Origin: Caryophanales bacterium UBA6448
Lineage (GTDB): Bacteria; Bacillota_I; Bacilli_A; RF39; UBA660
Direction of reading: 5' to 3'
Assembly: GCA_002439555.1 (NCBI GenBank)
Contig: DJOC01000074.1
Coordinates: forward strand, 21,409 to 40,300
DNA: 18,892 nt
Under the pieces are notes generated by a model. That model worked only from the letters and a program-made list of their open reading frames with translations. It did no database searches and was not told where the DNA came from. Positions 6,377-14,152 of the stretch are shown here, piece by piece. Every line of letters starts with the position of its first letter. Position 1 is the first letter of the stretch. The translations under genes and the position numbers were made by a program.

Positions 6377-8197
6377 TTATTTTTCTTTATATTCAGCTTC
6401 TTGTGCATCATCAGATGAATCGTTTGAACTATTAGTTGTCTCGGTATTTTCAGCATTTGCTTGATTAGCTTGATATACCTTACCAGCAAGTTCCATAGCC
6501 TTTTTATTTAGACTTTCAGTTTTAGCTTTAATATCTTCGATGTCATTTCCTTTAAGGGCTTCCTCAAGGTCATTTCTTAATTTTTCAGCTTCTTCTTTAT
6601 CTTTAGGTTCAACTTTATCTCCTAAATCCTCTAAAGCACGATTTGTTGCAAGGATCATTGAATCAGCTTCATTTCTTGCTTCACTTTCAGCCTTTTTCTT
6701 TTCATCAGCTTCTTTATTAGCTTCAGCTTCTTTCATCATCTTATCAATCTCTTCATCAGAAAGATTTGTTGAAGATGTAATTGTAATAGATTGCTCTTTA
6801 TTAGTTCCAAGATCTTTAGCAGTAACATTAACTATACCATTTGCATCGATATCAAATTTAACTTCAATTTGTGGAACTCCTCTTCTTGCTGGAGGTATAT
6901 TAGTAAGTTGGAAGTTTCCTAAAGTTTTATTATCTGATGCCATAGGTCTTTCACCTTGAAGTACGTGAATATCTACAGCAGGTTGATTATCGGCAGCAGT
7001 TGAGAATATTTGACTCTTACTTGTTGGAATAGTTGTATTTCTAGGAATAAGCACAGTCATTACATTACCTAAGGTTTCAATACCTAGTGAAAGTGGTGTA
7101 ACATCAAGTAGTACTACATCATTAACTTCACCAGTAAGTACGCCACCTTGAATAGCAGCACCCATTGCTACAACTTCATCAGGGTTTACACTCTTATTTG
7201 GTTCTTGTCCAAGTTCTTTTTTAACAAGTTCTTGAATATAAGGGATTCTTGATGAACCACCAACAAGGATTACTTTATTAATGTCTTTTGCAGTAAGTCC
7301 AGCATCTTTTAAAGCCTTTCTAACAGGTTCAAGTGTTGAATCAAATAAATCTTTGTTTAAATCTTCGAATTTAGCTCTTGACAAAGTAATATCCATATGA
7401 AGTGGCTCTTTGTTTTCGTTTTGAGTTATAAATGGAAGTGAAATTTGTGTTGTAGTCATAGAAGATAAATCTTTTTTAGCCTTTTCGGCAGCATCTTTAA
7501 CTCTTTGCATTGCCATAGCATCTTTTGATAAATCTATGCCATGTTCTTTTTTAAATTCAGAAACTAAATAATTTGCTACTCTTTCATCAAAGTCATCTCC
7601 GCCTAAATGGTTATTACCTGCAGTAGATTTAACTTCGAAAACACCATCACCAAGTTCAAGAATTGAAACATCGAATGTTCCTCCACCTAAGTCATATACT
7701 AAAATTGTTTGAAGAACATTTTGTTTATCAAGACCATAAGCAAGAGCAGCAGCAGTTGGTTCATTTATGATTCTTTCAACATCAAGACCTGCTATTTTAC
7801 CAGCATTTTTAGTCGCTTGTCTTTGAGCATCATTAAAGTATGCTGGAACTGTAATAACTGCTTTAGTTACTTTTTCTCCTAAATAACTTTCGGCATCCCT
7901 TTTTAATTTAGAAAGAATTTTTGCACTGATTTCCTCTGGTGTATACATTCTTCCGTTAGCCTCAACTTTTTCATTTGTTCCCATTTTTCTTTTAATTGAG
8001 GAAATTGTATTTTTTACATTTGTTACTGCTTGTCTTTTTGCAGTTTCTCCAACTAGTTCATCGTCACCTTTGAAAGCAACTACTGAAGGAGTTGTACGGT
8101 TTCCTTCGGCATTAGGAATAACTTTTGCTTCCCCACCTTCAAGTACCGCTACACAACTATTTGTTGTACCTAAATCTATACCAATAATTTTACTCAT
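6377..8197 (-). CDS. dnaK: Molecular chaperone DnaK (Hsp70)
   Basis: ATP-driven chaperone that binds exposed hydrophobic segments; works with DnaJ and GrpE in the cytoplasm. The 606 residues are typical of Gram-positive DnaK. The nucleotide-binding domain starts with G-I-D-L-G-T-T-N-S-C-V-A-V (6-18). It contains the phosphate-2 loop L-V-Y-D-L-G-G-G-T-F-D-V-S and the adenosine motif V-I-L-V-G-G-S-S-R-I-P. The linker D-V-V-L-L-D-V-T-P-L-S-L-G-I-E leads into the substrate domain, then a charged helical lid and an N/S/D-rich tail ending E-Y-K-E-K. A strong AGGA-type ribosome binding site precedes ATG. The gene begins 20 bases after a 54-codon ORF that separates it from grpE. Confidence 0.99.
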   Translation of the reverse strand: MSKIIGIDLGTTNSCVAVLEGGEAKVIPNAEGNRTTPSVVAFKGDDELVGETAKRQAVTNVKNTISSIKRKMGTNEKVEANGRMYTPEEISAKILSKLKRDAESYLGEKVTKAVITVPAYFNDAQRQATKNAGKIAGLDVERIINEPTAAALAYGLDKQNVLQTILVYDLGGGTFDVSILELGDGVFEVKSTAGNNHLGGDDFDERVANYLVSEFKKEHGIDLSKDAMAMQRVKDAAEKAKKDLSSMTTTQISLPFITQNENKEPLHMDITLSRAKFEDLNKDLFDSTLEPVRKALKDAGLTAKDINKVILVGGSSRIPYIQELVKKELGQEPNKSVNPDEVVAMGAAIQGGVLTGEVNDVVLLDVTPLSLGIETLGNVMTVLIPRNTTIPTSKSQIFSTAADNQPAVDIHVLQGERPMASDNKTLGNFQLTNIPPARRGVPQIEVKFDIDANGIVNVTAKDLGTNKEQSITITSSTNLSDEEIDKMMKEAEANKEADEKKKAESEARNEADSMILATNRALEDLGDKVEPKDKEEAEKLRNDLEEALKGNDIEDIKAKTESLNKKAMELAGKVYQANQANAENTETTNSSNDSSDDAQEAEYKEK

Positions 8198-8217
8198 AAT
8201 TTATCATTCCTTTCTTT

Positions 8218-8382
8218 TTATCGAGTAATTTTATTTTCATTATCTAATCTTGAATAAATTTCATTAACAATGCTAACTATTTCATCATTAATAATAATTT
8301 GTTCTTCATTAGATAAATTACCTAAAATTTTATTATAATTACTAGAATTAATAAATCCTCTAGTAACTTTATTATTATTCAT
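8218..8382 (-). CDS. Small 54-residue protein encoded between grpE and dnaK
   Basis: ATG (8380-8382) runs through 54 codons to TAA (8218-8220). The ATG lies inside the end of grpE: the last 8 bases of grpE are also the first 8 of this ORF, the same overlap as between pepF and dnaJ, so it is probably translationally coupled. The product starts M-N-N-N-K-V-T-R-G-F. It is rich in Asn, Ile and Glu and looks mostly helical, with an amphipathic stretch N-E-E-Q-I-I-I-N-D-E-I-V-S-I-V-N-E-I-Y-S-R-L. No signal peptide, membrane segment, cysteine or tryptophan. I recognise no family. It fills the gap that would otherwise be about 180 bases of untranslated RNA in a compact operon. Its role could be a chaperone partner or a coupling/leader ORF for dnaK; neither is shown. 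Confidence 0.7.
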   Translation of the reverse strand: MNNNKVTRGFINSSNYNKILGNLSNEEQIIINDEIVSIVNEIYSRLDNENKITR

Positions 8383-8938
8383 TAACTTTTACCATAGCTA
8401 CCCTTATAACTTTATCGTTATAAGTATAGCCTTTTTGCATTACTTCCACAACTACGCCCTGTTCTTCTTCCATTATATTCGTGGTCATAATTGCTTCCAT
8501 AGTTCTTGGATCAAACGGTTTACCCATAGCTTCAATCTCTCTAACACCCATTGCATTTAAGGTAGATAAAAGTGATGCATAAATCATTTTAAATCCAGAT
8601 AAGAATTTTGAAAGTTCATCAGCAAGGTTATCATCATCAAGTGATATTGCTCTTTCAAAATTATCAATGATAGGTAAAATCTCTTTAATAAGTTTTTCCC
8701 CATCATATTTATAAATATTAGCTTTTTCTTCATTAAAGCGCCTATTCATATTTTGCATTTCAGCATTTAATCTTAATATTTTATCTGAAAGTGCATTTTT
8801 TTCTTCAATTAGCTTTTTATTTTCTTCAGCAAACTTTTTAATCTCTTCCATACACTTTTCGTGATGACTATTTTTTTTATCTTTTTTTACTTCTTTCTCA
8901 TTTACTGAAACATTTTCTTCTTTCTTTTCCTCTTTCAA
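8375..8938 (-). CDS. grpE: Nucleotide exchange factor GrpE
   Basis: Releases ADP from DnaK and acts as a heat-sensitive regulator of the chaperone cycle. 187 residues. The N-terminus is a Lys/Glu-rich tail (1-30). A long coiled-coil helix follows (about 30-80) with L-N-A-E-M-Q-N-M-N-R-R. The helical bundle has I-L-P-I-I-D-N-F-E-R-A. The C-terminal beta domain ends with the family signature V-x-E-V-M-Q-K-G-Y-T-Y-N-D-K-V-I-R-V-A-M-V-K-V. The start is TTG at 8936-8938, supported by AGGTGAT three bases upstream that overlaps the hrcA TAG stop. The non-ATG start may lower its yield relative to DnaK. It overlaps the following 54-codon ORF by 8 bases. Confidence 0.97.
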   Translation of the reverse strand: MKEEKKEENVSVNEKEVKKDKKNSHHEKCMEEIKKFAEENKKLIEEKNALSDKILRLNAEMQNMNRRFNEEKANIYKYDGEKLIKEILPIIDNFERAISLDDDNLADELSKFLSGFKMIYASLLSTLNAMGVREIEAMGKPFDPRTMEAIMTTNIMEEEQGVVVEVMQKGYTYNDKVIRVAMVKVNE

Positions 8939-8946
8939 ATTATCAC

Positions 8947-9945
8947 CTACTTTTTCTTCATTTGATCTAGGACATAATCAAGTAGTCCATATACTTTAGC
9001 ATAATCCATTCTTTTAGGTCCTATTATTGCAATAGAGCCTTTTTCACCATTAATGTCATATGTTCTTTTTACAATAGTTGTATTATCATCAATTTGCGAT
9101 TCATCACCTATATAAACCTTAATTTCATCACTTCCATCAATACTGGTAACTTTCTTAATGAATGAATCATCTTCAAGTTTATAGGCAAGTTTTTTAATAG
9201 AATCTAGATTATCATATTCAGGTTGCTCCAATATTTTTGCTTTACCACTTACAGTAACATTTGCATTTTCATCTACAAAATCTGTAAATGCATTATAAAA
9301 TATATTATATACTTTTTCATAATTACTTATTTCCTTTGCAATAATTGGTTTTATTTCAAACTCTAAACGCTCAGAAACTTCTTTAATCGGTGTTCCTATA
9401 AGCATCTTATTAATTATTTCACTAGTTTTAATAAGTTCTTTTACATTTGTACCCTCTGGTAAAACAAATTTTTTATTTTCGACAATTCCTGTATTTGTAC
9501 ATACTAAAGCAACAATTTTATTTTCATCTATTGGAATAATACTTACTTGTTTAAGCAAATTATCCATACTACTACTTCCCAAAACTATTGAAGCATAATT
9601 TGTTAAATCACTAATTATTTCCATACATTGAGTTATTGCATCAGATAATACTAAATCTTGATTCTTAACAACTCTCTGAAGTTTTAACATTTCACTTCCA
9701 TTAAGTTTTTCAGGTTCCATTAAGTTTTCAACATAATATCGATAGCCTTTTTCAGATGGTATCCTTCCCGAAGAAATATGATTTTTTTCAATATAACCTA
9801 AATCCTCTAAAGTAGCCATCTCGTTTCTTATTGTAGCACTTGATAAATTAAACTTTTCACAAAGTGACTTACTTCCAACAGGTTTAACGGACTTTACATA
9901 AGTCTCTACTATTACTCTTAGTAACTGTTTTTGACGATTATCCAT
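8947..9945 (-). CDS. hrcA: Heat-inducible transcription repressor HrcA
   Basis: Represses chaperone operons by binding CIRCE; its folding depends on the GroEL chaperonin in Bacillus subtilis. The 332 residues are slightly shorter than the usual ~340. The N-terminal winged helix includes K-P-V-G-S-K-S-L-C-E-K-F-N-L-S-S-A-T-I-R-N-E-M, then L-E-D-L-G-Y-I and S-S-G-R-I-P-S-E-K-G-Y-R-Y-Y-V. A GAF-like middle domain and the dimerisation region follow, and the C-terminus has the usual I-I-G-P-K-R-M-D-Y-A-K-V. First gene of the operon, it is under its own control: two CIRCE copies flank its promoter. GAAAGGA lies just before ATG. It ends with TAG 8 bases before grpE. Confidence 0.97.
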   Translation of the reverse strand: MDNRQKQLLRVIVETYVKSVKPVGSKSLCEKFNLSSATIRNEMATLEDLGYIEKNHISSGRIPSEKGYRYYVENLMEPEKLNGSEMLKLQRVVKNQDLVLSDAITQCMEIISDLTNYASIVLGSSSMDNLLKQVSIIPIDENKIVALVCTNTGIVENKKFVLPEGTNVKELIKTSEIINKMLIGTPIKEVSERLEFEIKPIIAKEISNYEKVYNIFYNAFTDFVDENANVTVSGKAKILEQPEYDNLDSIKKLAYKLEDDSFIKKVTSIDGSDEIKVYIGDESQIDDNTTIVKRTYDINGEKGSIAIIGPKRMDYAKVYGLLDYVLDQMKKK

Positions 9946-9955
9946 AATGTCCTTT

Positions 9956-9982
9956 CTAGCACTTTCTTAACCAAAATGCTAA
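9956..9982 (-). promoter_or_regulatory. CIRCE operator 1 (downstream of the -10)
   Basis: CTAGCACTT, 9-base spacer, AAATGCTAA. Arm length and spacing equal the consensus TTAGCACTC-N9-GAGTGCTAA, and the TAGCA/TGCTA core is intact, though the inner bases differ. It covers the transcription start region between the -10 and the hrcA ribosome binding site, so bound HrcA would block initiation. Confidence 0.85.
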
Positions 9983-9986
9983 TAAT

Positions 9987-10015
9987 ATTATAATATGCAA
10001 ATTAGCACTTGTCAA
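9987..10015 (-). promoter_or_regulatory. Sigma-A promoter of the hrcA-grpE-orf54-dnaK-pepF-dnaJ operon
   Basis: TTGACA (10010-10015), a spacer of exactly 17 bases and TATAAT (9987-9992) on the minus strand: a full consensus match. Such a strong promoter is expected to need tight repression, consistent with CIRCE on both sides. Confidence 0.9.
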
Positions 10016-10028
10016 TACCTTTTGCTAA
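10002..10028 (-). promoter_or_regulatory. CIRCE operator 2 (overlapping the -35)
   Basis: TTAGCACTT, 9-base spacer, TTTTGCTAA. The left arm matches the consensus at 8 of 9 positions; the right arm keeps TGCTAA. It overlaps the -35 hexamer. Together with operator 1 it brackets the promoter, with centres 46 bases apart. Confidence 0.8.
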
Positions 10029-10039
10029 ATATTTTTGAT

Positions 10040-10072
10040 AAAAAATATCACTTTTGTTTAAGTGGTATTTTT
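10040..10072 (-). terminator. Probable terminator upstream of the heat-shock promoter
   Basis: On the minus strand AAAAATACCACTT and AAGTGATATTTTT form a 13-bp stem with one C-A mismatch, ending in a T-run. The stop codon of the 494-residue gene (10048-10050) lies in the second arm. In plus-strand RNA the mismatch becomes a U-G wobble, so it could work from either side. Confidence 0.6.
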
Positions 10073-11532
10073 TTGTTTTTAACCTCTTCAATAGTAAAAC
10101 CATTATAAGCCCAAAGTCTTGCACCTTTATTAATTTTTTTAATTTCTGGAATTACTTTATTTTTAATTGACTGCGGAATGATTATTTTTTCAGCAGAAAG
10201 AATTTCCTCAAATTTTTCTATAGAGAAGACATCTACTTGAGTAAAAAACAAAATTATTTGTTCTAATCTGTCATTAAATTTATATTTATCGCACAACTGT
10301 TCAACTTTCAAATGTAGTTCAAGATTATTCAATTCAACACTTTTTAAATCATCAATTATCTTATATTCTTCAATATGCTTGTTTTTATAAAATTCTTGAA
10401 AAGATTGCTTTGTACCAGGCACAATTACTAGTAAATCTTCTGATTTTAATATATTTTTTTCTTTTACAAGAATATTTATACGTTTATCAATCTCTTTTTT
10501 ATTTGTATTATATTTATGAACATTTAACATTAAATCATAAATCTTATCCACTTTAATAACTCCATTAATCATAACATAATCAAATATACACTGAATTATT
10601 TCATCAAAATCAACAGGTTCAATAAAAGATTTATTAAGAACCTCTTCATTAATTATATAATCAACTTCATTATGAGTATATCCATTTAAAATCCAACAAG
10701 GAGTATCTTTTGCTAAATCACATAAATATTTAGTTATTCCATTTAGTTGTTTTTTACTAATAGATTCCGTTTTAAAATATTCCTTAATCATTAAAGGTAA
10801 ATTATTATTAAATAAAACAAGCATGAATAAATCAACTTTTATACGATTGATTGTTTCATCATCCTTAATATTTCCTAAATATTTATCAATATCATTAAGC
10901 TCGCCCATATCTAATAAACTATCAAAATGTTCGTAAATATTTTCAAAGTCAGCAACATAATATTCATGCTCTTTTTTTATATTAATGAGTAAATTATTAG
11001 TATTTACTACTTTTGCAAAATCATTAAAATATACAATATTATTTTCAACTTCGAAATTTAAATGATTACAAATATCTCTAACGCTTTTTTTTGTAGTTTT
11101 TACACCGCTCTTCTTAATTAAAAGGACTAATTCATTTAATTCAATAGCCCCATTTATAAATAAATAATATTGGACTAATAATTCTTCACAATTATCTAAA
11201 ACTTCATCATCAGAAATATCTAACTTGCATTCAAGCGGAATATAATAATCACCATTTATTTCAAAAACAAAATCATTTTTAATAAAATTTAAAATATCAT
11301 CATAATTACTACTTCCTACCATATCAAAGAATTTAATACACTCATTATCCTGATCAAGTAATTTTAATAAATAATTATCAAGCATAATTATAGAAAGATT
11401 ATATGCTTTATCCTCTCTATCAAAACAAAGTACATCAAAATTTTTAGCATACTTTTTCCATAACCTATCAAAATTTTTATCATCAAGCATTTCTAGTATT
11501 TCATTCATATCTTTATATATAATTTTTTTCAT
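10048..11532 (-). CDS. Unknown protein, longer paralogue of the upstream gene, with an internally repeated module
   Basis: 494 residues, acidic, soluble, not recognised. Residues 1-294 align by eye with the whole product of the upstream gene. Shared landmarks include Y-Y-I-P before a helix containing Y-x-x-F-I-N-G-A-I (about 122-130), a D-L-F-M-L-V-L-F-N-N-N-L segment (234-245), and P-C-W-I-L-N-G-Y-T-H-N-E-V (278-290). Residues about 310-485 look like another, shorter copy: F-D-Y-V-M-I-N-G-V-I (317-326) mirrors the first Y-L-F-I-N-G-A-I, and L-W-A-Y-N-G-F-T-I-E-E-V (473-484) mirrors the first closing motif. The I-N-G segment could be a winged-helix-like unit, but this is a guess. GAGGT overlaps the TGA stop of the upstream gene, so the pair is co-translated. 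It ends in a terminator before the hrcA promoter. Confidence 0.75.
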   Translation of the reverse strand: MKKIIYKDMNEILEMLDDKNFDRLWKKYAKNFDVLCFDREDKAYNLSIIMLDNYLLKLLDQDNECIKFFDMVGSSNYDDILNFIKNDFVFEINGDYYIPLECKLDISDDEVLDNCEELLVQYYLFINGAIELNELVLLIKKSGVKTTKKSVRDICNHLNFEVENNIVYFNDFAKVVNTNNLLINIKKEHEYYVADFENIYEHFDSLLDMGELNDIDKYLGNIKDDETINRIKVDLFMLVLFNNNLPLMIKEYFKTESISKKQLNGITKYLCDLAKDTPCWILNGYTHNEVDYIINEEVLNKSFIEPVDFDEIIQCIFDYVMINGVIKVDKIYDLMLNVHKYNTNKKEIDKRINILVKEKNILKSEDLLVIVPGTKQSFQEFYKNKHIEEYKIIDDLKSVELNNLELHLKVEQLCDKYKFNDRLEQIILFFTQVDVFSIEKFEEILSAEKIIIPQSIKNKVIPEIKKINKGARLWAYNGFTIEEVKNKKIPLKQK

Positions 11533-11538
11533 AATACC

Positions 11539-12426
11539 TCATTTCTTAATAGACCCATTAATTTCTTCATATTCCTTAATAGAGTAACCATTTAATACCC
11601 AAATTGGAAAATCATTAGCTATATTATTTTCTATATACTTACATAGCTTATTTACGTCTTTTAAAGTTACCTTATATTTCTTTAAAATTTTTAAAACATT
11701 TTCTTTAATATTTAAATTTAAAAAAAGCATAAGCATTAAATCATTTTTAATATTATCAACGACAGTTTTATTTCTAATTTGGTTAAAAAACTTATTTAAT
11801 TCATTAAATTTTGTTTTTTCTAAAATATTTTTTACTTCTGTATAAATATCATCACTCTTATTTATTTTATAATTAAACTTATTTTTTTCTCTAATAAAAT
11901 TTTCTACGTCAATTCCTTCAAAATACATTTTATCTAAGTAAAAGTATTTATCATCATATTGCATGTTATCACCAATCAAACTTTCAAAATAGTCATCTGG
12001 TCCCTCAATACCAGTTTCCCTAAGTAAAGAAAATAATTTTGTTTTTTCTAAAACACCATTTATATCAATGTAATATATTAAGTACAATTTTATAGTAGAT
12101 TCTAATTCCTTCAAAAGATAATGTTCATATTCAGTTGGCACATAATAAGTATCATTATTTTTAAAGATTAAACCATCATTATAAAATTCTTCATGAACCT
12201 CATTATAGTTTTCAGAATAAAGTTTTTCTTTGATAGTATATTGTTTAAATAATGGAATTTCACTTAATTTTCGCATATACTTTAAAAATATAAAAGGGCT
12301 TGCTATTTTTAATAACAAAGCATCTTCAGCATTTTCTATATTAAAGTCCTCTTGCAAAATTTCAATAATCTGCTTCCTAGTTAAGTTACTAAGGCATTCT
12401 TCAAAAGGTTTAAATTCAATCTTCAT
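11539..12426 (-). CDS. Unknown protein, shorter paralogue, first gene of a two-gene unit
   Basis: 295 residues from ATG at 12426. A perfect AGGAGG sits 5 bases upstream of this ATG. The longer open frame from 12453 would put that site inside the gene, so it is rejected. Not recognised; no membrane segment or signal peptide. Landmarks shared with the downstream paralogue are Y-Y-V-P, L-I-Y-Y-I-D-I-N-G-V-L, a D-L-M-L-M-L-F-L-N-L-N segment, and near the C-terminus P-I-W-V-L-N-G-Y-S-I-K-E-Y-E-E-I. The tryptophan-asparagine-glycine motif closes each copy of the module. The arrangement suggests tandem duplication followed by extension of the downstream copy. Function unknown; heteromer formation with the partner is plausible but unproven. 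Confidence 0.75.
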   Translation of the reverse strand: MKIEFKPFEECLSNLTRKQIIEILQEDFNIENAEDALLLKIASPFIFLKYMRKLSEIPLFKQYTIKEKLYSENYNEVHEEFYNDGLIFKNNDTYYVPTEYEHYLLKELESTIKLYLIYYIDINGVLEKTKLFSLLRETGIEGPDDYFESLIGDNMQYDDKYFYLDKMYFEGIDVENFIREKNKFNYKINKSDDIYTEVKNILEKTKFNELNKFFNQIRNKTVVDNIKNDLMLMLFLNLNIKENVLKILKKYKVTLKDVNKLCKYIENNIANDFPIWVLNGYSIKEYEEINGSIKK

Positions 12427-12443
12427 ATCTTTCCTCCTTTTAA

Positions 12444-12473
12444 ATAATATCATATGAAAAGTTATATTGTCTA
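12444..12473 (-). promoter_or_regulatory. Promoter of the paralogue pair
   Basis: TAGACA (12468-12473), 18-base spacer, TATTAT (12444-12449) on the minus strand, each 5 of 6. A second option uses TTGACA overlapping the stop of the upstream HEPN gene, with TATAAC 19 bases on. No hairpin terminator separates the units, so read-through from the HEPN operon is possible. Confidence 0.5.
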
Positions 12474-12487
12474 TAAAAAAATTAATG

Positions 12488-14152
12488 TCAACTTCCTAAC
12501 ACTAATTTTTCTTCTTTTGATAAGTATGTTTCTATTTTCATACCACTTTTGTGTAAAAATTCTACAAAGTCATTAATACTAATACTTGCTTTAAATGTAA
12601 CCTCTCCTTCATAAAAATCAGTAAATTCTATTAAGGAATCTTTTAAAGTTTCCTTAATTATAACTTTATAATTTCCATGAGCAATACTATTTCTAATTCC
12701 ATTAATTATCTTTTCATTTTTAATTAAACTTGAATATGTGCTAATATAACTATTTGCATTATTTAAAACAGTTTGAATACTCATCAAATTTGCATTTAAT
12801 ATACTAAGGTTTCCATTTATTGTATTTATTTGACTATTTATTTTATTTATGGCATCTTGTTTACCAATGGATGTTACTTTTGCTAAATTATTATTACAAC
12901 TAACTAATGTATTACTTAATTTAGTTATATTATTTTTAATAGCATTTTCCTTAACACCTAAATCAGAAATATAACCATCATCGTTTTTTTCTACCTCAAC
13001 GCTAAATGCGTTTGCATCCAAAAGTGAATAATCAAAACCCTCTAAATCTAAACTTTGATATTCTTTTTTATTGTGTAAAACATCATCATAACCATATGCA
13101 AATAAAGCATTAAACGAAGATATTAAACTTTGAGTTAGTGTTTCCGTAGAAATATATAAATACTCATATTTATCTATAACCTCTTCAGCAGTCTGTTCAT
13201 AATTTACCAAATTTGTATTTTTTATTGTATCCAGCATAATAAGGTTATATATTCCAGCATTAATAATACTAAAACTATCATACTTATCTTTGTTAAATAA
13301 TCTATCTACTTCATGGCCAACAATCTGCATTACCCTAAAATATGGAGTATTCGGTGTAACACTATTATAAAGAAAAGTAGCCACTGCATCAATATTTTCA
13401 CCCTTAGTACTTATTTTATTCCAAGTTACTTCATAATCATTTTTTACTATGTTTTCAAACTCTAATAACTCTTTTAAATTAAGACTTTCTCTAAAGGATG
13501 ATACAACTTTATTAAATTTATCAAATACAAGTCCCTCAATTACACTACCATCTTTTCTTCTTATAGTGATATTATATTTATAATAAGATGCAATCATATT
13601 TTTATATTCATTTAAAGAATATCTTTCTTTATCTTTACCTGAAATTCTTTCTGAATAAACAAAATTTCTAGAAAATAAAGAAACATTATAATTTTGTAGT
13701 GTAGATGACAAACTAGCTACTACAAATGTGGATAACTTTGAAATGGGAACTACTACTTCATTTCCCTCAACTTTTAATATCACTCTATTATGAGCAAAAT
13801 CTATTAAATATTCTCCGTGAGCAAGTTTATTTCTAACTGTTGTTACTAAAGTATAACTATCTTTAAAAACATAACCATTTATTTCATAACCCGAAGAAGT
13901 TTTATTAGCAATTAAATTTACATTTTTTTCCATCAATGAAAAAGGAAGTAATATATTATTATTTTTATCAACCATTTTTTCTTTTATAGCAAGAAATATA
14001 CTTGAAATAGTTCCCATTATAGCACCATTTAAATATTCCTTATCTAAAATATATTCACTATATATAGGTTCTCCAAATATAAGTCCCATTAAATATAAAT
14101 TATACGCGTAATTACCAGTAAAGTATTTTACTAATATATCTTCTTTATTCAT
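12488..14152 (-). CDS. Putative dual-HEPN protein with two RNxxAHG motifs
   Basis: 554 residues, no signal peptide or membrane segment. Two copies of a HEPN-type R-x4-H signature are visible: V-R-N-K-L-A-H-G-E-Y (R107, H112) and I-R-N-S-I-A-H-G-N-Y (R487, H492). Each sits at the end of a helical stretch and is followed by a beta-rich segment, which suggests duplication of one HEPN unit. The middle (about 180-380) is unassigned; about 400-480 is a long N/I-rich helix, likely coiled coil. In HEPN RNases the Arg and His form the cleavage site, so a paired-site ribonuclease is the natural hypothesis, though many HEPN proteins are inactive. Its ATG overlaps the TGA of the upstream hydrolase gene (ATGA), with GGTGAG as ribosome binding site. 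The family is not identified further. Confidence 0.65.
   Translation of the reverse strand: MNKEDILVKYFTGNYAYNLYLMGLIFGEPIYSEYILDKEYLNGAIMGTISSIFLAIKEKMVDKNNNILLPFSLMEKNVNLIANKTSSGYEINGYVFKDSYTLVTTVRNKLAHGEYLIDFAHNRVILKVEGNEVVVPISKLSTFVVASLSSTLQNYNVSLFSRNFVYSERISGKDKERYSLNEYKNMIASYYKYNITIRRKDGSVIEGLVFDKFNKVVSSFRESLNLKELLEFENIVKNDYEVTWNKISTKGENIDAVATFLYNSVTPNTPYFRVMQIVGHEVDRLFNKDKYDSFSIINAGIYNLIMLDTIKNTNLVNYEQTAEEVIDKYEYLYISTETLTQSLISSFNALFAYGYDDVLHNKKEYQSLDLEGFDYSLLDANAFSVEVEKNDDGYISDLGVKENAIKNNITKLSNTLVSCNNNLAKVTSIGKQDAINKINSQINTINGNLSILNANLMSIQTVLNNANSYISTYSSLIKNEKIINGIRNSIAHGNYKVIIKETLKDSLIEFTDFYEGEVTFKASISINDFVEFLHKSGMKIETYLSKEEKLVLGS

Noticed and set aside
6540..6959. 139-codon open frame antisense to dnaK
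   Set aside because: Ser/Leu-rich product that mirrors the codon pattern of the DnaK lid; no ribosome binding site; typical shadow frame.
12488..14152. A compact Cas13-like effector, because of two RNxxxH HEPN motifs
   Set aside because: No CRISPR repeats, Cas1/Cas2 or crRNA-like structure in the window. At 554 residues it is smaller than known Cas13 types, and the A-H-G-x-Y context fits other HEPN families better.
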